Assembly (NCBI GenBank): GCA_937922595.1
Contig: CALAIY010000008.1
Span: 1-35,097, forward strand
Direction of reading: 5' to 3'
Length of the DNA: 35,097 bases
Source: an uncultured Verrucomicrobiales bacterium
GTDB lineage: Bacteria > Verrucomicrobiota > Verrucomicrobiia > Verrucomicrobiales > DEV007
In this document: piece after piece, positions 27,016 to 35,097 of the stretch
Layout of the letters: each line of letters begins with the position of its first letter
Position numbering within the stretch: position 1 is the first letter of the stretch
Program-made: the position numbers and the translations under genes
Notes under the pieces: generated by a model
The model's database searches: none
Told to the model about the DNA's origin: nothing
Seen by the model: the letters and a program-made list of their open reading frames with translations, nothing else

Positions 27016-30000
27016 CTATTCCCGAGGGGCGACCGTGGCACGAAGGCGGTAAAACCGCCGCTCGGTGAATTGCGGCTGAATGATCTGCCTAAGCGCTCCG
27101 GACGGGGTGAATACGGGGATCCATGAATCGGGGCTGAGATCTGGTGAGGACTGGAATTCGATGTCGATTCCGATGGGAATATTCGCATTTGGGAAATCCC
27201 ACTGAAGGACGCCATTGATGCGCTGGGGAGCAGGGAATGGCTTGGCGGTGCGTGGCGGGAAGCCGAGGACGAATTCGTGGATCAACGCAAGGCCATCGCC
27301 ATCAAGATCGGTAGTGAGGGGGATACCGGAAACATTGTTTCTTCGAGCCCAAGGATCATAGCCGGTGAGGGTGACGGCATCGAGGAATCCCGCGTCTTCG
27401 CCGTTGGATGTTTGGGAGTCTTTGAAATAGCGCCACTCGATTATCGAGGTGCCAAGGTCGAGAGGAATGGAGCGAGTTTGCCATGGCTCTTCGCCTTCTA
27501 TGGTCGCGATTTCTTCATTATCGATGTAAAGTCGGAGTCGATCCCAGCCTAATTCAGATGAAGCTCTCCAAGCAAACCCAAGGGTAGAGGACACTGTGGT
27601 CTCGATAGTGGTAAAGAGGCTGCTGGATTGATCGTCTGTGATCGCACCGCTACGGAGCGAGGGGGAGCCATCAAACGTGCCGAAGGGCACTACAACCCAG
27701 GGGAGTGCGCCGGAGGTGGTGAATGTAAGATCTGGCGTTTCTACGGCAGCGGCTAAGGGATCTACGATTAGCGAAATTGTATGGGTGACGGCGATAGAGC
27801 CAGAAGAATTTTGTGCGGTGATGGTGATCGATTCAGTGGTGGAGCCAATTTCTTCGGGGGGGATTCCGGAAATTGTAAGCGTAGAAAAATCGTAGGTAAG
27901 CCAGGTGGGTAATCCCACTACCGTGATGCCAGAGGTCGCTTGAATGGCAGAGAAGGTGAGTGAAAAGGCGACGCCGCTAGTAGCCGAACTTTCCTCGCTG
28001 ATTAGGAGTTGTGGTAGAGGCTCGGGATTTACTTGAATGGTGATTGTGCTAGATACAGAGGCGGTAGTATTTGATGCGGTGACTGTGATCGTTTGCGTTA
28101 GGTTAAGCGCTTCGACTGGTGGGGTGCCGGAAATTGTAAGTGTGGTAGGATCGAAGGTGAGCCAGGAGGGTAGGTCTGCGATATCAACTCCGGTGCTGGC
28201 ACGCTGAACTTCGAATGTGGTGGAGAATGGCACGCGTACGAGAGCGGTGGATTCAGGCACCACTGTGATCGTGGGAGGGATCTCAGGTGTGACGAGAATC
28301 TCATAGGGAATGGAGAGCGTTTCTCCTGAATCGCTGATGAGTAGGGAGAATTCGGATACACCGAGAGCAGAGGGGGTGCCAGAGAGGAGGCCGGAGGAGG
28401 AATCTACGCTGACCCATGCGGGTGCGTCTAAAGAAAGCGCGAATGAAAGTGGGGCTCCACTAGAGCTTGTGAGAGTAGGGCGGTGATCGAGGGGGCGAAG
28501 TAATGGGGTTCGTAGCCGAGTAGGCGATATGAGTGTGGCGATGGGAGGCGCTCCCGGAGTGGCAATACTCCCTGTTGCCGGGCGCCAACTTTCGCGCTCA
28601 CCGTAGGCGGAGGGTAAGGTGCTGGGGCGTGCCGTGATGTAATGAGTGTCTCCACGGTACCAGCTGCCGTCGTAATCGAAGCGGATCACGGCTGGGGTAG
28701 TGGCGGCATCGCCGGGCGGGTGGATAATGATTTTATCTCCTCCGTCAGAAAGGGAGCCTTCAAAATTTCCTGCGACTTCAATATCGCCGAAATTTTGCAC
28801 GCTTTTAGATACGACTGTGTAACCTCCGGGAGGAAGTGTAAGGGCGGGGAAGGTGAACTCGATTGCGCCTGTGATTCGGACTCCTTCCATTTCGAGTGGA
28901 GTAAGAGATACGTTGGTAAGTTCGATGAAATCTCGTGATCCAGAGTCGGCATCGAATTCAGATATGCGTAAGCCTTCGAGATAGGGAGTTGCGGCAGAAT
29001 CGCCATTTGGAGCACCTGGGGTGGGCGTGGTGTAATTGCGGATTGAATTGAAATTAGGAAACTCTCGGCCGGCAGAGGTGCCGGCAGTTTCGCCAGAGGT
29101 GAAGACCTGATCGATTACGGTGCGGTCTGGCGTTACTAAGCGGATTAGCTCTGAGTAACTTGAGATTTTGAATTCTGGCTTAAATACGGCATAGCTACCG
29201 ACTGCGAGAAATGTGTGATGAGGGAGGCGGTGGCGTGCGGTGGAGCTTGCGGTGTTGATGCCATCATCGGTAAGTTCGAGTCCGCCGAGGGCTACTGGTA
29301 GGGAGCCCTGAAGGTCGGGATTGTAGAGTTCGATGAATTCATCGGTGAAGGCTGGGCGTGGTGCCGGGAGCCATTCATTGATGTAGAGGGTGGCGGGGAG
29401 GATTGCGGCAGTCTCAGTGATTTGGTTGGCGCTTCCGAGTGTGGGTTCTGAGATGTCCCAACCGCCAGGAAAATTGGGGATTCGGGAAAGTGAGAATCCT
29501 TCGGGGACTGCACCGGTGATTACGCTATCGATTTCGGCGTCGTTGTGGAGAAGGACGAGTGTCTCAGGGCTGCCTTGATAGGTGAAGGAGGTGAAATTTC
29601 CTGGCTGAAGCATGCCGGAGAGTGGCAGTGAAGAGGTGCCGGGTTCTTGGGCGGCGATGGTGTAGGAAGATAGGTCGAGAATGGAATTAGACGTATTCTC
29701 TACCTCGACGTCCAATTGCGTGGAGCCGTTTTTCCGGATTTCACTTAGGCGGAGAGGATTAGTGCTAGATATGGTGTAGAAGATATCGAATCCTTGGCTT
29801 CGACCGGTGGGAAGGCTGAGTGTGATGTGATTGAAGCCGGGCTGGAGGGGGCGTTGTACCGAAGTGCCTGAGCGGGTGAAGGTCGCAAGGGGAGAGGAGG
29901 ATACGAAGTAGCTAGAGGTGCGGGGGAGATTGAGGGTGAAAGGTGCGGTGTCTGTGGGGGAAGCGATTTTATTCAGAATATTTGAAGTGCGCCTTGTATT

Positions 30001-32061
30001 GGAGGTTTCGATGCGGCTTTTCTCGGCAGTGGCGCGTCCGGGGAGATGGCGGGTGAGGAGTTCATCGATGTAGCGGTCGTTGAAGGTGGTGCGCCCGAGA
30101 TCTTGTAGGTGGCCGAAGTAGCGATTTCTGATTTCGCTATTTTCAAAGAAGGGAATGAGCTGGGGGATGATGTCTTCACCTCCGATCTCATTTAACTCAT
30201 TAATCATTGCGAAAATCGGTGGGTTATTGCGGCTGAGTCCTAAGTGGAAAATAGTATCGAAATCGTGGGGGAGGAGCTGAAAGCGGGTGTCTCCGGCCGG
30301 GCGGTAGATGGCGTAGTCGTCGTCGATACCGTTGCTAAGATTGGTTTCTTTATTTCCGAGAAAGGTGTTTACCGCGAACCAGCGGAGCCATTGCTCGGTA
30401 TCGATGACGGAATTGACAGATGGGATGTCATTAGAGGACTGATCCATGACTTCGACGAAGTTTTGGAGATCGGAGAAGTCGTAGGCGCTGGCATTGGTTT
30501 GTTTGTCCCATTGATCTGCCTCGAACCAGAAGGGTTGGTCGTAAATGGGAGTGCCGGAGTGGACGCCCCAGCGTTTGGTGTCTCGACTGGGGTTTGCGCT
30601 GCGTTTGCGGTAGATATTGCCAGCGCCACCATCGGGAAAGGCGCGGGCTACGAAGTCGTCGTCGAGGGGCTCTATTTCTACATAGAGGTCGTACATGGTG
30701 TTGTCGTCATCGGCGCGGTCTTGGCCGTTGAAGGATAGGCGGACGGGACGGGTCTTGGGTGATCGAATACCGGAAGCGCGGCTCAGGAGCATTCCGATGT
30801 GTTGGGTCCAGGTGAGGTAGGCATTGATGTTTGTATTGGCGAGGCCATCGTGGGGCTGGCCAGGTGGGAAAATGAGCTTGATGGGGGGAGGGTTTCGGTT
30901 GCGTGAGCCGTTTCCTCGGGCGCGGAAAAATGTGCGGTAGCGAATTTCGGATTTTCCATTTCGTAGGCTGATGAAGGTGGCGCTACGCAGCGCGTCGCTT
31001 TGGGTGCTGGCGTCGTCGAAGGCGTCGAGCTCGGTGGCGGTGGTGATGAGTCGGTAGTGGCCGATGGTGGGATCTAGGGAATAGGGCTCAAGGTCTGCTG
31101 AGGAGACGGTGAGAAAGTGGGCGTTGGCGCCTTGGGTGCCGGAATCGTCGGTAGGGCTGGGCCAGGTGCGGGAATTGCCTTGGGAATCGGAGGCGGCGAC
31201 GAAGAACTCGGTGATGTTTCCGGCCGGTTGGCCGGGGATGAGGGCGCTGAAGATTCCGTCACCGGGGATGAGGTCGCCTGAAAAACCGTCGTCGAAGAGT
31301 TGAAGCTTGGAGAATAAAGGTGGCGATGAGGAAGTGGCGTCGCGGTAATAGAGCGTGGCAGTGATGCGAGAGGGGAGGCCAGGTCTGGGGTCGTCTAAGA
31401 TTCGGGCGCTGATGATGGTAGGTTCGCCTGCGCGGGGGAGCGCGGGGGAGTGCTCTACATCAAGGAGAAGAGGTGCGATGTTGTCTGCATTGGTAGAATT
31501 CGTAGTGCCGGGAGTGCCGCCGGAGGTAGTGCTCGAACTCCAGACTTGTCCGGAATTCGAGGGAAGTGCGGGGGAGGTAGAGGTGCGCTCAAGGGATGCT
31601 CCATCGCCATCGTGGGGGGCGACCCAAGTCCAGCCACGAGAGTTTGCACTCCTGGGGCCACGGCGAAAATCCGCCCAGTCGGCACCATCAGCGTAGCGCA
31701 CCGAATCGATGGTTTCGCCGGAGGCGTTAGATAGGGTGATGCGTTCACCAGAATTCGAGAGGCGCCCGGTCCAGGATGGGGCGTGGACTACGAGATAATT
31801 TCCTGCATCGAGTGTGGTGCCAGTAGGGAAGGTATAAGTTACGCCATTCGTGAATTTCCAGCCTGAAAGATCGATGGCGGCGGCATCAGGGTTGTGGATT
31901 TCGATGAATTCTTCGTGAGTGGGCTCTGGGGTGCGCTCCTCATGAGGTGGATGATAGTGGATCTCCGAGATGATGGGTGTCGCAAATGCGGGCACTAATG
32001 AGAAAAGAAGGAGGACACAGGTGGTGATGACTTGCAAAGAGCCTAGGGGGAATGTGCGCAT
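27016..32061 (-). CDS. Giant secreted LTD-CotH protein A with tandem Ig repeats
   Basis: 1681 residues. Signal peptide 1-27 (cut after PAFA). LTD 28-180; beta-sandwich about 195-310; CotH-kinase-like domain about 335-690, with GNIYRKRSA (481-489), LGNKETNLSNGIDDDYAIY (568-586) and LLPHDFDTIF (596-605). LTD-like repeats lie at about 770-880, 893-1019 and 1030-1170. Three He_PIG-type Ig repeats follow (about 1175-1258, 1262-1345, 1350-1433), each with a PxWLxxDxxTxTISGxP-like line. A sugar-binding-like beta-sandwich (about 1443-1567) contains LGWDRLRLYIDNEEI, and DLDGDGLALIHEFVLG (1584-1599) with a C-terminal beta domain closes the protein. It differs from protein B mainly by extra Ig repeats and the sandwich. 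It is the first gene of the candidate operon, 72 bases after the LolA-like gene. No Shine-Dalgarno. Confidence 0.87.
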   Translation of the reverse strand: MRTFPLGSLQVITTCVLLLFSLVPAFATPIISEIHYHPPHEERTPEPTHEEFIEIHNPDAAAIDLSGWKFTNGVTYTFPTGTTLDAGNYLVVHAPSWTGRLSNSGERITLSNASGETIDSVRYADGADWADFRRGPRSANSRGWTWVAPHDGDGASLERTSTSPALPSNSGQVWSSSTTSGGTPGTTNSTNADNIAPLLLDVEHSPALPRAGEPTIISARILDDPRPGLPSRITATLYYRDATSSSPPLFSKLQLFDDGFSGDLIPGDGIFSALIPGQPAGNITEFFVAASDSQGNSRTWPSPTDDSGTQGANAHFLTVSSADLEPYSLDPTIGHYRLITTATELDAFDDASTQSDALRSATFISLRNGKSEIRYRTFFRARGNGSRNRNPPPIKLIFPPGQPHDGLANTNINAYLTWTQHIGMLLSRASGIRSPKTRPVRLSFNGQDRADDDNTMYDLYVEIEPLDDDFVARAFPDGGAGNIYRKRSANPSRDTKRWGVHSGTPIYDQPFWFEADQWDKQTNASAYDFSDLQNFVEVMDQSSNDIPSVNSVIDTEQWLRWFAVNTFLGNKETNLSNGIDDDYAIYRPAGDTRFQLLPHDFDTIFHLGLSRNNPPIFAMINELNEIGGEDIIPQLIPFFENSEIRNRYFGHLQDLGRTTFNDRYIDELLTRHLPGRATAEKSRIETSNTRRTSNILNKIASPTDTAPFTLNLPRTSSYFVSSSPLATFTRSGTSVQRPLQPGFNHITLSLPTGRSQGFDIFYTISSTNPLRLSEIRKNGSTQLDVEVENTSNSILDLSSYTIAAQEPGTSSLPLSGMLQPGNFTSFTYQGSPETLVLLHNDAEIDSVITGAVPEGFSLSRIPNFPGGWDISEPTLGSANQITETAAILPATLYINEWLPAPRPAFTDEFIELYNPDLQGSLPVALGGLELTDDGINTASSTARHRLPHHTFLAVGSYAVFKPEFKISSYSELIRLVTPDRTVIDQVFTSGETAGTSAGREFPNFNSIRNYTTPTPGAPNGDSAATPYLEGLRISEFDADSGSRDFIELTNVSLTPLEMEGVRITGAIEFTFPALTLPPGGYTVVSKSVQNFGDIEVAGNFEGSLSDGGDKIIIHPPGDAATTPAVIRFDYDGSWYRGDTHYITARPSTLPSAYGERESWRPATGSIATPGAPPIATLISPTRLRTPLLRPLDHRPTLTSSSGAPLSFALSLDAPAWVSVDSSSGLLSGTPSALGVSEFSLLISDSGETLSIPYEILVTPEIPPTITVVPESTALVRVPFSTTFEVQRASTGVDIADLPSWLTFDPTTLTISGTPPVEALNLTQTITVTASNTTASVSSTITIQVNPEPLPQLLISEESSATSGVAFSLTFSAIQATSGITVVGLPTWLTYDFSTLTISGIPPEEIGSTTESITITAQNSSGSIAVTHTISLIVDPLAAAVETPDLTFTTSGALPWVVVPFGTFDGSPSLRSGAITDDQSSSLFTTIETTVSSTLGFAWRASSELGWDRLRLYIDNEEIATIEGEEPWQTRSIPLDLGTSIIEWRYFKDSQTSNGEDAGFLDAVTLTGYDPWARRNNVSGIPLTTDLDGDGLALIHEFVLGFPPRTAKPFPAPQRINGVLQWDFPNANIPIGIDIEFQSSPDLSPDSWIPVFTPSGALRQIIQPQFTERRFYRLRATVAPRE

Positions 32062-32068
32062 TAAATTA

Positions 32069-32088
32069 GGTAGAAGGGGCTACCCCTT
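32069..32088. promoter_or_regulatory. Small alternative hairpins before LTD-CotH gene A
   Basis: AAGGGG (32074-32079) pairs with CCCCTT (32083-32088). The overlapping GGTAG (32069-32073) pairs with CTACC (32080-32084). The two are mutually exclusive and lie just upstream of the ATG at 32061. Too short to assign; no U tract follows, so it is not a clear terminator of the LolA-like gene. Confidence 0.25.
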
Positions 32089-32133
32089 ACAGAACCCCGT
32101 AATGGGTGGTTTTCCCAGTACGAAATGAGAGGG

Positions 32134-32757
32134 CTATTTCACGACTGGCTTTGCAAATCGGACAAGAGTGCGCGCACCAGATTTCTGGCGGACATCAAAG
32201 ATATTCAGGGCGCTCGTCTCCGCGTCGATTTGGAGAATTATCGATTCTACCTGCCGCGCGAAAGTCGGATTGCGCGGTTTCAGCGAAGCTGTGTAAACGC
32301 CACCTTCAGTAGTGGCCGCGATAAGAAAGAACGTCTTAAAAAATGCGTCGGGATCACGCGCAGTCGCGAAACGAAAAATCGGCCGAATGCGAGGATCTGA
32401 AGGCGAGAGAGTCGTCGTCTCTTCCTCGATGGTGTCTTCCATGGTGAGCGTAGTACCATCGAATTTTAAAATCGTCTCCGGTGGCTTTCCGAGTTCCCAG
32501 AGGAAACCGCCGCCAGCATAGCGAACGAACCGACCTTTCGTCGAAACCGGTTTATCCAAGCTCGGCACCGTGCGCTCCTGAAGGAATCCGATCTCCACAT
32601 GGCGATCCATCGCCGCCTCCGCAAGCCAAGCCCGGAGCGGGCCATCCTCAGCTGCTATCGAGAAAAATGGAGTCGCTAAAGTGGCAATCGCCACCAAGCA
32701 GCCACAAAGCCATTGCTTGCGTGTGCAGAGGGGGCTCCTAGGATCGGACGTGAACAT
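32134..32757 (-). CDS. LolA-like outer-membrane lipoprotein carrier family protein
   Basis: 207 residues. Signal-type N-terminus about 1-36 (QWLCGCLVAIATLATPFFSIAA). The mature part follows the LolA half-barrel pattern: VEIGFLQERTVPSLDKPVSTKGRFVRYAGGGFLWELGKPPETILKFDGTTL is read in short strands, followed by IRPIFRFATARDPDAFFKTFF, which resembles the LolA-like proteins of aryl-polyene and fatty-acyl export loci rather than E. coli LolA. It would act in the periplasm as a lipid or lipoprotein carrier. Start ATG 32757 is chosen; the in-frame extension to 33051 is antisense to the MMPL gene. It overlaps the head of that divergent gene by 8 bases, and the pairing with an MMPL exporter supports a lipid-transport role. 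Confidence 0.72.
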   Translation of the reverse strand: MFTSDPRSPLCTRKQWLCGCLVAIATLATPFFSIAAEDGPLRAWLAEAAMDRHVEIGFLQERTVPSLDKPVSTKGRFVRYAGGGFLWELGKPPETILKFDGTTLTMEDTIEEETTTLSPSDPRIRPIFRFATARDPDAFFKTFFLIAATTEGGVYTASLKPRNPTFARQVESIILQIDAETSALNIFDVRQKSGARTLVRFAKPVVK

Positions 32758-35097
32758 ACGGAAAAAATTGGTTTGGGTGTTAGTTGCGCTCATTGCGATC
32801 TGCGCGCTCGGGCTTACGAAAATACGCCTCTCCACCGATATCCTCGATGTCCTTCCAGACAACGTCGCCGGCGTCGAAGCACTACAACGTCTCCAGGCAC
32901 AGGCCGAAAGCCAGAACCAACTCGTCCTCATCTTCCAAGCCCACGGGGAAACTCCTCTCCCCGAAGAAGGCGCCTTCGCCGCACTCGCCAGCAAGCTCGC
33001 CGCCGTTCCCGGCACCAAGCGCGTCCAATGGGAAGAAGGCCTCGGCGACATCCAAGAGCAGGGCGATTGGGCCGCCGTCGTCGCCTACCTCTGGGCAAAT
33101 ACCGACCCCAAAATTTCCGCTGAAAAGCTCAGCCACCTCCACGACAGCGCCGCACTTCGCAAGCACCTCAAACGCACCATCCGCCGGCTCGGCACCACCA
33201 TGGACGAAGTCGAAGTCGCCAAGCGCACCTACGATCCCCTCGGCCTCCTTGAGCACCCGTTTATCGAAAAAATGCTCGAAGACGCGCCCTCCTTCCTCTC
33301 CAAGGACGGCACCGCCCGCATCGTCCTCCTCAAGCCCGAAGCCGATCTCGCTGGCTATAAAGACTACGGCGCATGGTCCGAAAAAGTCCGTAAGGTAATC
33401 CGCGCCGAGCTTCCCGATACGCACTTCTTCATCACCGGAGCCCCCGCCATCGCAGCCGAAATCGGAGGCGGCCTCGAAGGCGATCTCTCCAGCACCATGG
33501 CAGTCACCGCCGGCCTTGTCGGCCTCCTCTTCCTACTCTTCCAGCGCAGCCCCCGCCAGCTCTTCGCGCTACTCACCTGTCTCACCCTCACCATCGTCGC
33601 CGCCCTCGGAATCTGCGGCTGGATCTGGGGCACGCTCAGTCTCGTCTCCGGCGGTTTTGCCGCCATCCTCCTCGGTCTCTGCGTCGATTACGCCATGGTC
33701 GTCGGCAGAGAAATCACCCTCGAAGGCGACGCCGCTCGAGGCCAAAAACGCGCCGCCGCAGGCGTCTTCTGGGCCGCCCTCACCACCGCCTCCGTCTTCG
33801 CCGCCTGCACGATGAGCGCCCTCCCCGGCGTCCGCCAGCTCGGAGCCCTCGTCGCCGCCGGCCTCATCGCCGGAGCCCTCATCATGGTCATCATCTACCC
33901 CATACTCGCCTTCGGCGGAAACGGCCACAAGCCCGTCCGCAAGCCCCTCATCCTCCCACTGCCCACCATCACCCGCAAAGCCGCCACCGCCACCCTCATC
34001 ATCGGCATCACCGCCGTAGCCGCCGCCCTCACCTTCACCGGCCTTCCCGGTCTCGACTTCGATCCCGCCCGCTTTCGCCCCGAAGACAGCGAAGCCCAGA
34101 AAGGCTACGTCACCCTCCAGGAAAACTTCCCCCAATGGAGCGAAGAATCCGTCACCCTCCTCATCCGCCCCCACCTCCTCGCCGCCACCCCCGATCCCGC
34201 AGCCCAGCGCACCGCCCTCGAAGCCGAAGTCGCCAAGCTCCAAGCCGATGGCCTCGTCAGCTCCCTCAATATCCCTTACGGCATCCTCCCACTAACCGAC
34301 AAATTCCCCTCCCAAGAATTTTTCGCCAAAATGTTAGCCTCCCAGGAAAAACTCACCACCGCCATCACCGACGCCGGTTTCAACGACAAAGCCACCGCCT
34401 TCCTCACCACCACCACCACCGCCCTCGAAAAACTCCTCCAAAAAACCCCCGCCGCCGCCTACACCACCATCTCCCAACACCCCGCCATCTTCCAAGCCAC
34501 CCTCCCACCCGACGGCATCCGCGGCGTCCTCCGCCTCGAATCCCCCCGCGGCAGCCTCCTCAGCCAATCCGACCACGCCGCCCTCCGCGCCCTCGACCGC
34601 CCCTGGCTCTCCGCCTCCGGCTGGCCACTCCTCCGGCACGACGTCGTCCCCGTCCTCTCCCAAGACAGCTGGCGCGTCAGCCTCCCCGTCATCTGCATCC
34701 TCGCCGCCGCCCTCTTCCTCGTCTTTCGCAACATCCGAGACACCCTCACCGCCATCCTAGTCATGGCCCTCTGCCTCGGAGCCATCACCCTACTCGTCCG
34801 CAGCACCGCCGGCGTCTGGCACCTCACCAGCATCCTCTGCATCCCGCTCCTAGCCGGCACCGGAGTCGATTACATCATCCACATCATCTTCGCCCTAAGA
34901 AGGGAAAACGGCCACCGCCCCCGCGTCCTAGCCGGCACCGGCATGGCCGTCCTCTTCTGCGCCCTCTCCACCGCCATAGGATTCGGCTCCCTCCTCTTCG
35001 CCTCCAATAGATCCATCTACGACCTAGGCCTAGTAGCCTCCGGCGGAATCCTCACCATCGGCACCGGCTGCCTCCTCCTAGTCCCCGCCCTCTGGAA
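32750..35097 (+). CDS. MMPL-family RND exporter (partial, runs off the window end)
   Basis: About 782 residues are present with no stop. GTG start at 32750, giving NIRKKLVWVLVALIAICALG, a membrane segment after basic residues. A periplasmic loop begins LSTDILDVLPDNVAG. The first membrane block includes LFLLFQRSPRQLF and the diagnostic LGLCVDYAMVVGREI (about residue 309), followed by a second periplasmic loop with FDPARFRPEDSEAQKG. The second membrane block has LLAGTGVDYIIHIIFALRR (near 34855) and AIGFGSLLFASN. The two VDY motifs mark an RND pump with duplicated halves, driven by proton flux. Lipid or lipid-linked substrates are usual for MMPL proteins. The coding strand is extremely C-rich, unlike every other plus-strand gene here. 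Confidence 0.88.
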   Translation, partial: MNIRKKLVWVLVALIAICALGLTKIRLSTDILDVLPDNVAGVEALQRLQAQAESQNQLVLIFQAHGETPLPEEGAFAALASKLAAVPGTKRVQWEEGLGDIQEQGDWAAVVAYLWANTDPKISAEKLSHLHDSAALRKHLKRTIRRLGTTMDEVEVAKRTYDPLGLLEHPFIEKMLEDAPSFLSKDGTARIVLLKPEADLAGYKDYGAWSEKVRKVIRAELPDTHFFITGAPAIAAEIGGGLEGDLSSTMAVTAGLVGLLFLLFQRSPRQLFALLTCLTLTIVAALGICGWIWGTLSLVSGGFAAILLGLCVDYAMVVGREITLEGDAARGQKRAAAGVFWAALTTASVFAACTMSALPGVRQLGALVAAGLIAGALIMVIIYPILAFGGNGHKPVRKPLILPLPTITRKAATATLIIGITAVAAALTFTGLPGLDFDPARFRPEDSEAQKGYVTLQENFPQWSEESVTLLIRPHLLAATPDPAAQRTALEAEVAKLQADGLVSSLNIPYGILPLTDKFPSQEFFAKMLASQEKLTTAITDAGFNDKATAFLTTTTTALEKLLQKTPAAAYTTISQHPAIFQATLPPDGIRGVLRLESPRGSLLSQSDHAALRALDRPWLSASGWPLLRHDVVPVLSQDSWRVSLPVICILAAALFLVFRNIRDTLTAILVMALCLGAITLLVRSTAGVWHLTSILCIPLLAGTGVDYIIHIIFALRRENGHRPRVLAGTGMAVLFCALSTAIGFGSLLFASNRSIYDLGLVASGGILTIGTGCLLLVPALW

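Noticed and set aside
26985-27215. N-terminal extension of LTD-CotH protein B
   Set aside because: Lies inside the 3' end of LTD-CotH gene A and has no homology; the signal-like start begins at 26957 or 26984.
34135-35010. Plus-strand Pro/Arg/His-rich open frame of 291 codons
   Set aside because: A shifted frame of the MMPL exporter, whose real frame runs from 32750 to the window end with clear RND motifs.

Overview
The window looks like a chromosomal segment of a Verrucomicrobiota-type bacterium (inference, not proven). The main pointers are two giant secreted proteins combining lamin-tail (LTD) and CotH-kinase domains, a secreted beta-helix protein ending in a Ca-binding-like DxDxDG segment, a sensor kinase with OB-fold-like repeats in its extracytoplasmic part, and a general lack of Shine-Dalgarno sequences in front of genes. 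A secreted GH16 enzyme of the agarase/carrageenase type suggests access to algal polysaccharides. I see no rRNA, tRNA, CRISPR array or insertion sequence, and no stretch over 300 bases without a gene or gene remnant.

Layout. 1-615: vapB antitoxin and a vapC toxin broken by an exact 17-bp tandem duplication (minus strand). 699-6243: gyrB, an orphan FitA-like antitoxin and gyrA in transcription order on the minus strand, with two copies of a REP-like palindrome directly after the stop codons of gyrA and the antitoxin gene. 6457-6732: winged-helix remnant of a response regulator. 6924-9220 (plus): GH16 hydrolase and a divergent leucyl/phenylalanyl-transferase-like protein. 9221-11308 (minus): secreted rhodanese, then a VF530 protein overlapping a zinc-ribbon SDR gene. 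11317-14675 (plus): N-terminally extended RsmH-like methyltransferase, Uma2-family protein, AbgT-family transporter. 14682-17873 (minus): secreted beta-helix protein, and transaldolase with a clear terminator. 18067-19237 (plus): nuoB and nuoC, behind a perfect CRP/FNR-type palindrome.

19257-32061 (minus) is the most interesting region. Six genes run in one direction with short gaps: two LTD-CotH giants, two paralogous FHA proteins, a sensor kinase with an OB-like sensor part, and its NarL-type regulator. This pairs secreted kinase-fold proteins with phosphopeptide-binding domains and a two-component system in one candidate operon. A LolA-like gene lies just upstream on the same strand. It is head-to-head with, and overlaps by a few bases, a plus-strand MMPL/RND exporter that runs off the window end.

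The strand composition is mosaic. The plus strand is G-rich over most of the window whichever strand is coding, but turns strongly C-rich in the terminal MMPL gene and mildly so in rsmH-uma2 and nuoBC. This could reflect local inversions or a replichore switch.
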